A stretch of DNA of 64,000 nt, taken from CAVWSM01 sp963798505. Lineage in GTDB: Bacteria > Actinomycetota > Actinomycetes > Jiangellales > Jiangellaceae. The stretch lies in NCBI GenBank assembly GCA_963798505.1, contig CAWCTX010000005.1, forward strand, positions 868,001 through 932,000, in the 5' to 3' direction. Positions within the stretch are counted from its first letter, which is position 1. Every line of letters begins with the position of its first letter. The position numbers were made by a program, and so were the translations under genes. The notes under the pieces are model-generated. The model saw nothing but the letters and a program-made list of their open reading frames with translations, searched no databases and was not told where the DNA came from. Below, in pieces: positions 24,999 through 33,744 of the stretch.

Positions 24999-26429
24999 CT
25001 AGTCGGTGCCTGACTCCATGGCCGCGCTCTGCAGGGCCGCCTCCCGGTCCGCGGCGACCTCGGGGTTGGCGGCGATCTGCGCTGCGCCGCCGGTCGGGAG
25101 CGCCCCGTACAGGATGCCGTGCTCAACGAGGACCTGCCCCTGGTCGAGCGGCTGGGCGGCATAGAGCTCGAGCTTGGCACGAGAGTCGGCGATGTCGAGG
25201 TTGCGCATCGTGAGCTGGCCGATGCGGTCCATCGGGCCGAAGGCGGCACTCTCGGTGCGCTCCATCGACAGCTTGTCCGGGTCGTAGGAGAAGTTCGGGC
25301 CATCGGTGGCGAGGATGGTGTAGTCATCTCCGCGACGCAGGCGCAGGGCGACCTCGCCGGTGACCAGCGAAGCGATCCAGCGCTGGATGGACTCACGCAG
25401 CAACAGCGCCTGCGGGTCGAGCCAGCGACCCTCGTAGAGGAGTCGGCCCAACTGGCGGCCCTCGGCGTAATAGATCGCGAGGGTGTCCTCGTTATGTATG
25501 GCGTTGAGCAGCCGCTCATAGGCTATCCAGAGCAGTGCCATCCCAGGCGCCTCGTAGATGCCCCGCGACTTCGCCTCGATGATCCGGTTCTCGATCTGAT
25601 CGGACATGCCCAGCCCGTGCCGGCCCCCGATGGCGTTGACCTCGTGGGCGAGCGCAACCGGATCGTCGTAGGGCTTGCCATTGACCGCAACCGGGCGGCC
25701 CCGCTCGAACCGTAGGGTCACATCCTCGGCATCGATGACTACCGACGGGTCCCAGAACTTGACGCCCATGATGGGCTCCACCGTCTCGAGCGAGACGTCC
25801 AGGTGCTCCAGCGTCTTGGCCTCGTGCGTGGCGCCCCAGATGTTGGCATCGGTGGAGTACGCCTTGTCCTGGCTGTCCCGGTAGGGCAAGCCGTGCTCAG
25901 CCAGCCACTGGCTCATCTCCGCACGACCGCCGAGCTCGGCAACGAACTGGGCGTCGAGCCAGGGCTTGTAGATGCGCAAGTTCGGGTTGGCAAGGAGCCC
26001 GTAGCGATAGAACCGCTCGATGTCATTGCCCTTGAAGGTCGACCCGTCGCCCCAGATGTGGACGTCGTCCTCGCGCATGGCGCGCACGAGCAGGGTGCCG
26101 GTAACGGCCCGTCCGAGTGGGGTCGTGTTGAAGTACGTGCGGCCCCCGGAGCGTACGTGGAAGGCGCCGCACGCCAGTGCCGCCAGCCCCTCTTCGACAA
26201 GCTGCGCCTTGCAGTCGACCACACGGGCGAGCTCGGCGCCATAGCTGAACGCCCGACTTGGTACGCCGTTGATGTCAGGCTCGTCGTACTGACCGATGTC
26301 GGCCGTATAGGCGCATGGCACCGCACCGTTGGCCCGCATCCAGGCGACCGCGACAGAGGTGTCCAGCCCGCCGGAGAACGCGATGCCGACGCGCTCGCCG
26401 AGGGGAAGGGAGGTCAGAACCTTGGTCAT
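24999..26429 (-). CDS. argG: Argininosuccinate synthase, long (E. coli-like) type
   Basis: Condenses citrulline and aspartate with ATP. The 476-residue protein has the PP-loop GIAFSGGLDTSVAVAW and the characteristic CAYTADIGQYDEPD and TYFNTTPLGRAVTGT segments of the longer type 2 enzyme (E. coli ArgG, 447 residues), rather than the roughly 400-residue type found in Streptomyces and Mycobacterium. Within the arg operon its ATG overlaps the argR stop by 4 bases. The type difference from well-known actinomycetes suggests lineage-specific replacement or ancestry. Confidence 0.95.
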   Translation of the reverse strand: MTKVLTSLPLGERVGIAFSGGLDTSVAVAWMRANGAVPCAYTADIGQYDEPDINGVPSRAFSYGAELARVVDCKAQLVEEGLAALACGAFHVRSGGRTYFNTTPLGRAVTGTLLVRAMREDDVHIWGDGSTFKGNDIERFYRYGLLANPNLRIYKPWLDAQFVAELGGRAEMSQWLAEHGLPYRDSQDKAYSTDANIWGATHEAKTLEHLDVSLETVEPIMGVKFWDPSVVIDAEDVTLRFERGRPVAVNGKPYDDPVALAHEVNAIGGRHGLGMSDQIENRIIEAKSRGIYEAPGMALLWIAYERLLNAIHNEDTLAIYYAEGRQLGRLLYEGRWLDPQALLLRESIQRWIASLVTGEVALRLRRGDDYTILATDGPNFSYDPDKLSMERTESAAFGPMDRIGQLTMRNLDIADSRAKLELYAAQPLDQGQVLVEHGILYGALPTGGAAQIAANPEVAADREAALQSAAMESGTD

Positions 26430-26962
26430 GGTTGCCGCCTTGCTTCGGAGACATTGGCATTGGTCAGCCCCAGGAACCAGTTGGCTACGTCATCGCCGCC
26501 GTCAGGATCGACGGCGATGACGAGCACGGTGTCGTCACCCGCGATGGTTCCGAGGATGTCGGGCCGCTCGGCATGGTCGATGGCCGAGGCGAGGAACTGT
26601 GCGGCACCCGGCGGTGTGCGGAGCACCACGAGGTTGCTGGAGGCGCGAGCCGAGACAAGCACTTCCTCGCAGACGCGCTGCAACCGCGCGTCAACAATCC
26701 CGTGGTCGGCCGTGCGCGGCCTGGTATCGCCGCCTTCGGACGGCACCGCGTAGACCAGGGACCCGAGAGCGTTGCGGATCTTCACAGCGCCGAGCTCGTC
26801 GAGGTCGCGCGACAGCGTCGTCTGGGTGACCGCGATGCCGTCCTCGGCGAGTTGCTCGGCGAGCTCGGTCTGCGACCGGATCGGCTGCCGGCCGAGGATC
26901 TGCGCGATGCGGTGGTGGCGCGCCGCCTTGGTGGCCGCCACGGTCTGCTGCTGGGTCGTCAC
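26426..26962 (-). CDS. argR: Arginine repressor
   Basis: Hexameric repressor sensing L-arginine. About 178 residues. The N-terminal winged helix contains ARHHRIAQILGRQPIRSQTE and the recognition segment TQTTLSRDLDELGAVK; the C-terminal oligomerisation domain contains NLVVLRTPPGAAQFLASAID and the arginine-binding GTIAGDDTVLVIA, with the paired aspartates of GDD. The GTG at 26962 overlaps the argF stop by 4 bases. It probably represses its own operon through the boxes upstream of argC. Confidence 0.95.
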   Translation of the reverse strand: MTTQQQTVAATKAARHHRIAQILGRQPIRSQTELAEQLAEDGIAVTQTTLSRDLDELGAVKIRNALGSLVYAVPSEGGDTRPRTADHGIVDARLQRVCEEVLVSARASSNLVVLRTPPGAAQFLASAIDHAERPDILGTIAGDDTVLVIAVDPDGGDDVANWFLGLTNANVSEARRQP

Positions 26963-27897
26963 GATCTGTCCAGCAACCACGTCAGCAGCGCCTTCTGGGC
27001 ATGCAGCCGGTTCTCGGCCTCGTCCCACACGACGCTCTGCGGGCCGTCGATGACACTGGCGGCGATCTCCTTGCCGCGATATGCGGGCAGGCAGTGGAGC
27101 ACGATCGCGTCGTTTGCAGCGCGCTGCAGCGCCGCGTCATCGACGGCGTACTGGACGAAGACCGATCCGGTACGTGACTCATCGCTCTCCGTGCCCATCG
27201 ACACCCACGTGTCGGTGGCGACGACGTCGGCACCGTCGAAGGCCGCGTCTGCATCGGTCAGGTGTATTGCCGAGCCGCCGGTCTCGGCCGCGATCTGCTG
27301 CGCCTTGGCGACAACCGTGGGGTCAGGGGCGTATTCCCGCGGAGAGCCGACCCGCACGTGCATGCCGGCGGTGGCACCCGCGAGGAGGTAGGAGTGCGCC
27401 ATGTTGTTGGCCCCGTCGCCGACGTACGAGAGGGTCAGCCCGGCCAGCCGCTTCTTGTGCTCACGTACGGTCTGCAGGTCGGCGAGCAGCTGGCACGGGT
27501 GGAACTCGTCGGTCAGCGCGTTGACGACGGGTACGCGGCTGACGGCGGCCATGCGGTCGATCAGGTCCTGCCCGAATGTCCGCCACACGATCGCCGCGCA
27601 CTGCCGGTCGAGCACGCGCGTGGTGTCCTCGATCGGCTCACCCCGGCCCAGCTGGCTGGTCTGCGCGTCGATGACGAGCGGGTAGCCGCCGAGCTCGGCG
27701 ATCCCGACGCTGAACGAGACACGCGTGCGGGTCGACGACTTGTCGAAGACGACGGCCACCGCCTGCGGACCCTCCAGCGGGCGGTAGCCGAGCCGGTCGG
27801 CCTTGACGGCGTCGGCGAGGTCGAGCACCTCGGCCTGCTCGAGCGGGCTCAGGTCGTCGTCCCTGAGGAAGTGTCGAATTGTCGGGGGCCGGACCAC
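26959..27897 (-). CDS. argF: Ornithine carbamoyltransferase
   Basis: Makes citrulline from ornithine and carbamoyl phosphate. The 312-residue protein has the carbamoyl phosphate motif FDKSSTRTRVSF, the HPCQ motif in DEFHPCQLLADLQT, the ornithine loop DTWVSMG and the catalytic HCLPAYRG. GTG start at 27897 directly abuts the argD stop. This is the biosynthetic enzyme and is unrelated in location to the carbamoyl-transfer genes near 62-64 kb. Confidence 0.96.
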   Translation of the reverse strand: MVRPPTIRHFLRDDDLSPLEQAEVLDLADAVKADRLGYRPLEGPQAVAVVFDKSSTRTRVSFSVGIAELGGYPLVIDAQTSQLGRGEPIEDTTRVLDRQCAAIVWRTFGQDLIDRMAAVSRVPVVNALTDEFHPCQLLADLQTVREHKKRLAGLTLSYVGDGANNMAHSYLLAGATAGMHVRVGSPREYAPDPTVVAKAQQIAAETGGSAIHLTDADAAFDGADVVATDTWVSMGTESDESRTGSVFVQYAVDDAALQRAANDAIVLHCLPAYRGKEIAASVIDGPQSVVWDEAENRLHAQKALLTWLLDRS

Positions 27898-29127
27898 TCA
27901 GCTCTCCTTCTGCGCTTGGTCGAGGATGCCGGGCAGGGCACCGAGGAACAGGTCGGCCTGCTCGGTCGTGAGCACGTATGGCGGTGCCAGCCGGATCGTG
28001 TCGGGTCGAACGGCGTTGACGATGAAGCCGTGCTCCAACGCAACCCGCGCGGCAGCCGTGGCGATCTCCTGTGTCAGCGCGATGCCCAGCAGCAGTCCCT
28101 CGCCGCGGATACCGCCCACCAGCGGGTTGTCCATGGTCTCGATGCCATGGCGGACATGCGCGGAGATCGCTCGTACGTTGTCGAGCAGCCCGTCACGCTG
28201 GATCGCATAGATGACGGCGAGCGCGGCCGCGGCCGCCACCGGGTTGCCGCCGAAGGTCGTGCCGTGCTGCCCCGGTGCCAGCAGCTCGGCGGCACGGCCG
28301 ATGCCGATGCACGCGCCGACCGGGATCCCGCCGCCGAGTCCCTTGGCAACCGTCACGACGTCAGGCACCACTCCGTGCCGCTGGAACGCGAACCAGCCGC
28401 CGGTGCGACCCATGCCGGTCTGCACCTCGTCGAGCACCAGCAGCGCCCCGTGGCGCTGCGTGATCTCGCGGGCCGCACGCAGGTAGCCATCGGGCGCTGG
28501 GTGGATCCCGGCCTCGCCCTGGATGGGCTCCAGCAGGACCGCCGCGGTGTCCTCGTCGACGGCCTGCGCGAGCGCGGCGGCGTCGCCATACGGGACGAAC
28601 TCGACGTCACCGGGCAACGGCTCGAACGGCTCGCGGTAACTCGGCTTCCAGGTCACGGCTAGCGCGCCCATCGACCGGCCATGAAAGGCATCGAAGGCGG
28701 AGACAATACGGGTGCGTCCGGTCCGGCGCGTCAGCTTGATAGCCGCCTCGTTGGCCTCCGTACCGGAGTTGGTGAAGAAGACCTTGCCGTCGCCGGACAC
28801 GCCGAGCAGATCAAGCAGCTGCTCGGCGAGCACCACTTGGGGCGCGGAGGCGAAGAAGTTGGAGACGTGGCCGAGCGTCGTGAGCTGGCTGGTCACCGCG
28901 GACACGAGCAGCGGATGCGCGTGGCCCAGGCAGTTGACGGCCAAGCCGCCGAGCAGGTCGAGGTAGCGGTTGCCGTCGGCGTCCCAGACCCAGCAGCCCT
29001 CACCGCGGACGAGCACGCGTTGTGGCGGCCCGAAGGTGTTCATCAACGATGCGGCATAACGCTCGGTCCATGCGCTGCCGGAGACCCGCTCTGCTGCGGT
29101 GAGCTCGGCGATCTGCAGGCTGCTCAT
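27898..29127 (-). CDS. argD: Acetylornithine aminotransferase
   Basis: PLP-dependent class III aminotransferase converting N-acetylglutamate semialdehyde to N-acetylornithine. The 409-residue protein has VFFTNSGTEANEAAIKLTRR (phosphate cup), the aspartate of LLVLDEVQTGMGRTG, and the Schiff-base lysine in VTVAKGLGGGIPVGA. The ATG at 29127 overlaps the argB stop by 4 bases, and upstream codons are the complement of other frames, so this start is preferred. Confidence 0.95.
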   Translation of the reverse strand: MSSLQIAELTAAERVSGSAWTERYAASLMNTFGPPQRVLVRGEGCWVWDADGNRYLDLLGGLAVNCLGHAHPLLVSAVTSQLTTLGHVSNFFASAPQVVLAEQLLDLLGVSGDGKVFFTNSGTEANEAAIKLTRRTGRTRIVSAFDAFHGRSMGALAVTWKPSYREPFEPLPGDVEFVPYGDAAALAQAVDEDTAAVLLEPIQGEAGIHPAPDGYLRAAREITQRHGALLVLDEVQTGMGRTGGWFAFQRHGVVPDVVTVAKGLGGGIPVGACIGIGRAAELLAPGQHGTTFGGNPVAAAAALAVIYAIQRDGLLDNVRAISAHVRHGIETMDNPLVGGIRGEGLLLGIALTQEIATAAARVALEHGFIVNAVRPDTIRLAPPYVLTTEQADLFLGALPGILDQAQKES

Positions 29128-30008
29128 GCCGTCACCATGGTCCCGACGCCGGCATCGGTGAAGACCTCGAGCAGAACGGAGTGGGGCAGCCGGCCGTCGA
29201 TGACCGTGGCCGTCGGGACTCCGGCGTGCACGGCCCGCAGGCACGCTTCCATCTTGGGGACCATGCCGGACGCGAGCGACGGCAGCAGCGCCTCGAGCTC
29301 CTTGGCCGAGATCTCGCTCACGACCTCGCTGGTGTCCGGCCAGCTCCGGTAGAGCCCGGCGACGTCAGTCAGCATGACGAGCTTCTCCGCGCCCAGCGCC
29401 GCTGCGAGGGCAGCGGCGGCGGTGTCGGCGTTGACGTTGTGCACCACGCCGTCGACGTCGGGGGCGACCGACGAGACGACAGGAATGCGGCCGGCGTCTA
29501 TGAGGTCGCTTACGGCCTCCGGGCGCACGTCCACGACGTCGCCGACAAGCCCGATGTCCACGGTCTCGCCGTCGACGGTCGCGCCGCGCCGCTCAGCGGT
29601 GAACAGCCCGGCATCCTCTCCGGACAGCCCGACAGCGAACGGGCCGTGCTGGTTCACGAGCCCGACGAGCTCGCGACCGACCTGCCCGACGAGCACCATG
29701 CGCACGACATCCATCGTCTCGGGCGTCGTGACCCGCAGCCCACCGCGGAACTCGCTCTCGATGCCGAGCCTGTCGAGCATCGTCGAGATCTGCGGGCCGC
29801 CACCGTGCACGATGACGGGCTTGAGTCCCGCAAGGCGGAGGAACACGATGTCCTCAGCGAACGCCTGCTTGAGAGTGTCATCGGACATCGCGTTGCCGCC
29901 GTATTTGATGACAAGCACCTTGCCGTGGAAGCGCTTCAGCCATGGCAGAGCCCCGACGAGTGTGGCGGCTTTCTCGAGGGCGGCCGTCTGTTGCCGAGTG
30001 GTCATCAT
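29124..30008 (-). CDS. argB: Acetylglutamate kinase
   Basis: Phosphorylates N-acetylglutamate; the usual control point for arginine feedback. Amino-acid kinase fold with VLVIKYGGNAM, VIVHGGGPQISTML and the C-terminal MVPKMEACLRAVHAGV. About 294 residues. It begins ATGATG; either methionine is possible and both overlap the argJ stop. The N-terminal helix (LEKAATLVGALPWLKRFHGK) that mediates hexamer formation and arginine sensitivity in other NAGKs is present, so feedback inhibition is likely. Confidence 0.95.
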   Translation of the reverse strand: MMTTRQQTAALEKAATLVGALPWLKRFHGKVLVIKYGGNAMSDDTLKQAFAEDIVFLRLAGLKPVIVHGGGPQISTMLDRLGIESEFRGGLRVTTPETMDVVRMVLVGQVGRELVGLVNQHGPFAVGLSGEDAGLFTAERRGATVDGETVDIGLVGDVVDVRPEAVSDLIDAGRIPVVSSVAPDVDGVVHNVNADTAAAALAAALGAEKLVMLTDVAGLYRSWPDTSEVVSEISAKELEALLPSLASGMVPKMEACLRAVHAGVPTATVIDGRLPHSVLLEVFTDAGVGTMVTA

Positions 30009-31156
30009 GTCGAGTACGCCGAGTTCTCATGCACGTAGTCATGCGTGAGGTCATTGGTCCACACCGTGGCGGCGGCGTCGCCGGCCTTGAGGTCGACGAG
30101 CACGTGCACCGCGCGGTCGGAAAGATCGACAAGGTCGCGTGGCTCCCCCACGCCGCCGTTGCGGCACACCTGGATGCCGTTGATCGCCACATCGAGCGTG
30201 TGCGGGTCGAACGCCGCAGTGGTCGTGCCGACGGCCGCGAGCACCCGTCCCCAGTTGGGGTCCCTCCCGAAGACCGCGCACTTGAACAGGTTGTTTCGCG
30301 CGACCGACCGGGCCACCTCGACCGCGTCGTCCTCGGTGGCGGCGTGAACGACCTCGACGGAGATGTCGTGCTGCGAACCCTCGGCGTCGCCGAGCAGCTG
30401 CATCGCCAGGTCATGGCAGATCGACAGTACGGCCTCGGCGAACGCGCTCGGCTCGGGCGTGGCACCGCTCGCTCCGCTGGCCAGTAGCAGGACGGTGTCG
30501 TTGGTGGACATGCAGCCGTCGGAGTCAACGCGGTCGAACGTGACAGCCGAGGCTGCGCGTAGGGCCTTGTCGAGCTCGGTTGCATCGGCGACCGCGTCGG
30601 TGGTGAGCACGACGAGCATGGTCGCGAGGCCGGGCGCGAGCATGCCGGCGCCCTTGGCCATGCCTCCGATAGTCCAGCCGTCGCCGTGGACGACCGCCTG
30701 CTTGGGCCTGGAGTCGGTGGTCATGATGGCCGTGGCGGCGTCGAGACCGCCGCCCGGGTTGAGGGCACCGTGGGCCGCGCTGATGCCGGCGATGAGCCGG
30801 TCCATCGGCAGCCGCTCCCCGATCAGGCCGGTCGAGCAGACGGCCACTTCGCCGGCTCCCGCATCGAGCAAACGTCCAACGTGCTCGGCGGTGCGGTGCG
30901 CGTCCTGGAAACCTTCAGGCCCCGTGCAGGCGTTGGCTCCACCGGAGTTGAGCACCACGCCGCGCAGATTTCCGGACTTGACCACCTGCTCGCTCCAGAG
31001 CACCGGCGCGGCCTTGACCCTATTGCTAGTGAAGACGCCTGCGGCGGCGCTGAGCGGGCCGTCGTTCACGACGAGCGCGACGTCGGAAGCGCCCGAGGAC
31101 TTGAGCCCGGCGGCGACTCCGGCGGCGCGGAAGCCGGCAGGTGCGGTGACAGACAT
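30005..31156 (-). CDS. argJ: Bifunctional ornithine acetyltransferase/N-acetylglutamate synthase
   Basis: Recycles the acetyl group from N-acetylornithine to glutamate and may also make N-acetylglutamate from acetyl-CoA. The 383-residue proenzyme has the self-cleavage region GGMAKGAGMLAPGLATMLVV, in which the threonine after LA becomes the nucleophile of the beta chain. NNLFKCAVFGRDPNWGRVL near the C-terminus is also conserved. It follows argC by 11 bases. Confidence 0.96.
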   Translation of the reverse strand: MSVTAPAGFRAAGVAAGLKSSGASDVALVVNDGPLSAAAGVFTSNRVKAAPVLWSEQVVKSGNLRGVVLNSGGANACTGPEGFQDAHRTAEHVGRLLDAGAGEVAVCSTGLIGERLPMDRLIAGISAAHGALNPGGGLDAATAIMTTDSRPKQAVVHGDGWTIGGMAKGAGMLAPGLATMLVVLTTDAVADATELDKALRAASAVTFDRVDSDGCMSTNDTVLLLASGASGATPEPSAFAEAVLSICHDLAMQLLGDAEGSQHDISVEVVHAATEDDAVEVARSVARNNLFKCAVFGRDPNWGRVLAAVGTTTAAFDPHTLDVAINGIQVCRNGGVGEPRDLVDLSDRAVHVLVDLKAGDAAATVWTNDLTHDYVHENSAYST

Positions 31157-31167
31157 CTTGGCTCCGG

Positions 31168-32199
31168 TCAGGGCGCGAGGCCGGTCGTGGGCAGGCCGAG
31201 TGCCTCGGGCAGCCCGAGGGCGATGTTCATGCTCTGGATCGCGGCGCCGGCGGTGCCTTTGGTGAGGTTGTCCAGCGCGGCGACGGCGACGAGCCGGCCC
31301 GCGCGTTGGTCAACAGCGATGTTGGCCACAACCGTGTTGGCGCCGAGCGTCATCTGGGTGGACGGCCAGGTGCCTTCGGGCAGCAGGTGCAGGAATGGCT
31401 CGTCGGCCCATGCGCTCGCGTACTGCGCGCGCGCGATTGCCGTGGTCACGCCGGCCTTGGTCTTCGCGGTCGCGGTGGCCAGGATGCCGCGTGGCATCGG
31501 AGCCAGCAGCGGTGTGAAGGACACGGTGACGCGCTCACCGGCGATGGCACCAAGGTTCTGCTCGATCTCCGGTGTGTGCCGGTGGCTGCCACCGACGCCG
31601 TACGCGCTGACAGCGTTCATGACCTCGGCACCGTGCAGGTGCGGCTTGGGCGCCTTGCCGGCACCGCTTGTTCCGCTGGCGGCGACGACCACGATGTCGT
31701 CGGGATGGACGAGGCCGGCCCCGAGGGCGGGTGCCAGTGCAAGCGTCGACACCGTCGGGTAGCAACCGGGCACCGCGATGCGCCGCGCTCCAATGAGTCG
31801 CGCGCGCTGGCCGGGCAGCTCCGGGAGACCATAGGGCCACGACCCGGCATGCGCTCCGCCGTAGAACTCCTCCCACGCCGCGGGGTCGGTGAGCCGGAAG
31901 TCGGCGCCGCAGTCGACGACGAGCACGTCGTCGGGCAGCTCTGCGGCGACGGCCGCCGACGCGCCATGCGGAAGGGCGAGGAAGACGACGTCGTGCCCGG
32001 CCAAAGCCTCGACCGTGGTGTCGCTCAGGATCCGGTCAGCCAGCGGCAGCAGGTGTGGGTGGTGGGTGCCGAGCGGAGTGCCGGCGTTACCACCGGCGGT
32101 CAGCGCGCCGATCTCCACCTCGGGGTGACCGAGCAGCAGTCGCAGCAACTCCCCGCCGGCGTAACCGCTGGCACCGGCGACAGCCGCGCGCACACCCAT
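31168..32199 (-). CDS. argC: N-acetyl-gamma-glutamyl-phosphate reductase
   Basis: NADPH-dependent reduction of N-acetylglutamyl phosphate. The 343-residue enzyme has the dinucleotide motif AAVAGASGYAGGELLRL, the catalytic cysteine in IAVPGCYPTVSTLAL, and GGSHRHTPEIEQNL. First gene of the operon argCJBDFRGH. The ATG at 32199 is preceded by GGGAGG. All eight genes overlap or are spaced by less than 20 bases, so one transcript is likely. Confidence 0.96.
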   Translation of the reverse strand: MGVRAAVAGASGYAGGELLRLLLGHPEVEIGALTAGGNAGTPLGTHHPHLLPLADRILSDTTVEALAGHDVVFLALPHGASAAVAAELPDDVLVVDCGADFRLTDPAAWEEFYGGAHAGSWPYGLPELPGQRARLIGARRIAVPGCYPTVSTLALAPALGAGLVHPDDIVVVAASGTSGAGKAPKPHLHGAEVMNAVSAYGVGGSHRHTPEIEQNLGAIAGERVTVSFTPLLAPMPRGILATATAKTKAGVTTAIARAQYASAWADEPFLHLLPEGTWPSTQMTLGANTVVANIAVDQRAGRLVAVAALDNLTKGTAGAAIQSMNIALGLPEALGLPTTGLAP

Positions 32200-32216
32200 C
32201 AGTTCCTCCCAGGTCC

Positions 32217-32257
32217 TTGATGCAGAAGTATGCGCCAGGCAGCATGATCATGCAAGC
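32217..32257 (-). promoter_or_regulatory. argC promoter overlapped by two ArgR boxes
   Basis: On the minus strand TTGCAT (32250-32255) and CATACT (32227-32232) are separated by 17 bases, a sound -35/-10 pair about 28 bases before the argC start codon. The same stretch holds two operator-like sites: the 12-base perfect palindrome GCATGATCATGC (32242-32253) and GCATACTTCTGCAT closer to the gene. The two sites, taken as 18-mers, are 3 bases apart, the spacing known for paired ARG boxes bound by an ArgR hexamer. Binding would block RNA polymerase directly. Confidence 0.65.
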
Positions 32258-32279
32258 GAGCCTTGTTCGCTATCGAGTA

Positions 32280-32317
32280 CCGACAACTTCCGCTTTCTTG
32301 ACAAGGCCCGTTGTCGG
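32280..32317 (+). promoter_or_regulatory. Inverted repeat upstream of the ArsR-like gene
   Basis: The arms CCGACAAC (32280-32287) and GTTGTCGG (32310-32317) are perfectly complementary with 22 bases between them, and a consensus -35 hexamer TTGACA (32298-32303) lies inside. No good -10 is found at the right spacing. It ends 15 bases before the regulator start, so it is a candidate autoregulatory operator. Confidence 0.4.
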
Positions 32318-32332
32318 TGCGAAGGTCAAGTC

Positions 32333-32944
32333 ATGCAGGACGTTGCGGTGATCGTCGACCCAGCGGTGGCCCAGGTGTCGCTCGAGCCGGTGCGCGCTCG
32401 GCTGCTGTCCGAGCTCAGTGAGCCGGCCTCGGCCACGATGCTGGCGGCCCGGGTCGGGCTCCCTCGCCAGCAGGTCAACTACCACCTCCACGCGTTGGAG
32501 CAGCACGGCCTCGTCGAGCTCGTCGAGGAGCGCCGCAAGGGCAACATGACGGAGCGGCTGCTGCGCGCCAGCGCGGCGTCGTACGTCATCTCGCCGGCCG
32601 CGCTTTCCGCCCTGCAGCCGGACCCGTCGCAGTCGCCGGACCGGCTGTCCGCACGCTGGCTGCTGACATTGGCCGCGAGCCTCGTCCGCGATGTCGGGGC
32701 ACTGATCACCGGCGCCGACCGCGAGGGCAAGCGCGTCGCGACGTTCGCGCTCGACGGCTCGGTGCGGTTTGCGTCAGCGCGAGACCGCGCTGCATTCACC
32801 GAGGAGCTTGCGACGGCAGTTACCGCCCTCATCGCCAAGTACCACACCGATTCCGCACCGGGGGGACGCGACCACCGCGTCGTCCTGGCCCTCCATCCGA
32901 CCATCCGAGCTGTCGAACCATCGGCGGCGTCCAAGGAGTCCTGA
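32333..32944 (+). CDS. ArsR-type winged helix-turn-helix regulator
   Basis: A 203-residue transcription factor. The N-terminal 80 residues form a winged helix: VRARLLSELSEPASATMLAA, then the recognition helix region LPRQQVNYHLHALEQHGLVE, then the wing EERRKGNMTERLLRA. The C-terminal half has no recognisable metal site or cofactor motif and is presumably for dimerisation or effector binding. It is transcribed divergently from argC and sits one base before the SRPBCC gene. ArsR-like regulator plus SRPBCC pairs are common in actinomycetes; the ligand is unknown. Its likely target is its own operon and perhaps the exporter downstream. Confidence 0.85.
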   Translation: MQDVAVIVDPAVAQVSLEPVRARLLSELSEPASATMLAARVGLPRQQVNYHLHALEQHGLVELVEERRKGNMTERLLRASAASYVISPAALSALQPDPSQSPDRLSARWLLTLAASLVRDVGALITGADREGKRVATFALDGSVRFASARDRAAFTEELATAVTALIAKYHTDSAPGGRDHRVVLALHPTIRAVEPSAASKES

Positions 32945-32945
32945 C

Positions 32946-33689
32946 ATGGGTCACGAGTTCGAGATACAGAAGGAGATCTCTCTCGCCGCTACGCCGGAGC
33001 AGGTGTGGGAGGCGATCGCCACCGGCCAAGGTCTCAACAGCTGGTTCATGGGGTCGGCCAACGAGGTCGAGCCCGGCGAGGGCGGCACGATGCTGCTCGC
33101 GTTCGACGATGCTGGACCGGATCCCGCCACCATCACCACCTGGGACCCGCCGCGGAGGCTGGCCTACCGTGGCGTCACTTCGCCGGACGGTGTGTTCCAC
33201 GCGTTCGAATACCTCATCGAGGCAACGGGCGGCACGACGACCGTGCGCCTCGTGCACAGCGGCGTGCTCGGCGACGACTGGGAGGGCGAGTACGACGCGC
33301 TCAACGAGGGCGACTTCATGTACCTGCACAAGCTGGCGCAGTACGTGCTGCACTTCGCCGGACGCCCGGTGACCTACGTACAAGCATTCCTGCCGACAGA
33401 GGCGGACAACGAGACCGTGCTGGCGTCGTTCCGCAGCGCACTTGGGCTTGGCGACTCGGTAGCCGAGGGCGACAAGGCTCGCGTGGAACCTGCCGGGCTC
33501 GCAGCAGTTGAGGGTGTCGTGGACTTTGTCTCGCCGGGCATCATCGGGGTGCGGACCGACGACGGGCTCTACCGGTTCCTGCACGCGATGGGCACCGTGT
33601 TCGTCGGCCATCACATCTACCGCGACGACGTGGATCGTGACGAGGCTCAGCGGGTGTGGACGGCCTGGCTGGGGCGGCAGTTCGCCTGA
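32946..33689 (+). CDS. SRPBCC (START-like) domain protein, AHSA1 type
   Basis: A 247-residue protein starting MGHEFEIQKEISLAATPEQV. Residues 1-140 form an AHSA1/SRPBCC hydrophobic-ligand cup (VWEAIATGQGLNSWFMGSAN, TTWDPPRRLAYRG); residues 160-247 add a second, smaller conserved module (FVSPGIIGVRTDDGLYRFLH). Such proteins bind small lipophilic ligands or act as enzyme accessory factors; no catalytic motif is apparent. The start is one base after the stop of the ArsR-like gene, so the two are co-translated, suggesting ligand-linked regulation. Confidence 0.83.
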   Translation: MGHEFEIQKEISLAATPEQVWEAIATGQGLNSWFMGSANEVEPGEGGTMLLAFDDAGPDPATITTWDPPRRLAYRGVTSPDGVFHAFEYLIEATGGTTTVRLVHSGVLGDDWEGEYDALNEGDFMYLHKLAQYVLHFAGRPVTYVQAFLPTEADNETVLASFRSALGLGDSVAEGDKARVEPAGLAAVEGVVDFVSPGIIGVRTDDGLYRFLHAMGTVFVGHHIYRDDVDRDEAQRVWTAWLGRQFA

Positions 33690-33713
33690 TCCGCCTGATC
33701 CGATAGCGCAATA

Positions 33714-33732
33714 CATCACCTCGTTGGTGATG
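33714..33732 (+). promoter_or_regulatory. Short inverted repeat before the MFS gene
   Basis: Arms CATCACC and GGTGATG (7 bases each, 5-base loop) end just before the GGAGAGG ribosome site of the MFS gene. It may be an operator or an mRNA hairpin; the sequence gives no way to tell. Confidence 0.35.
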
Positions 33733-33744
33733 GAGAGGTCACTC

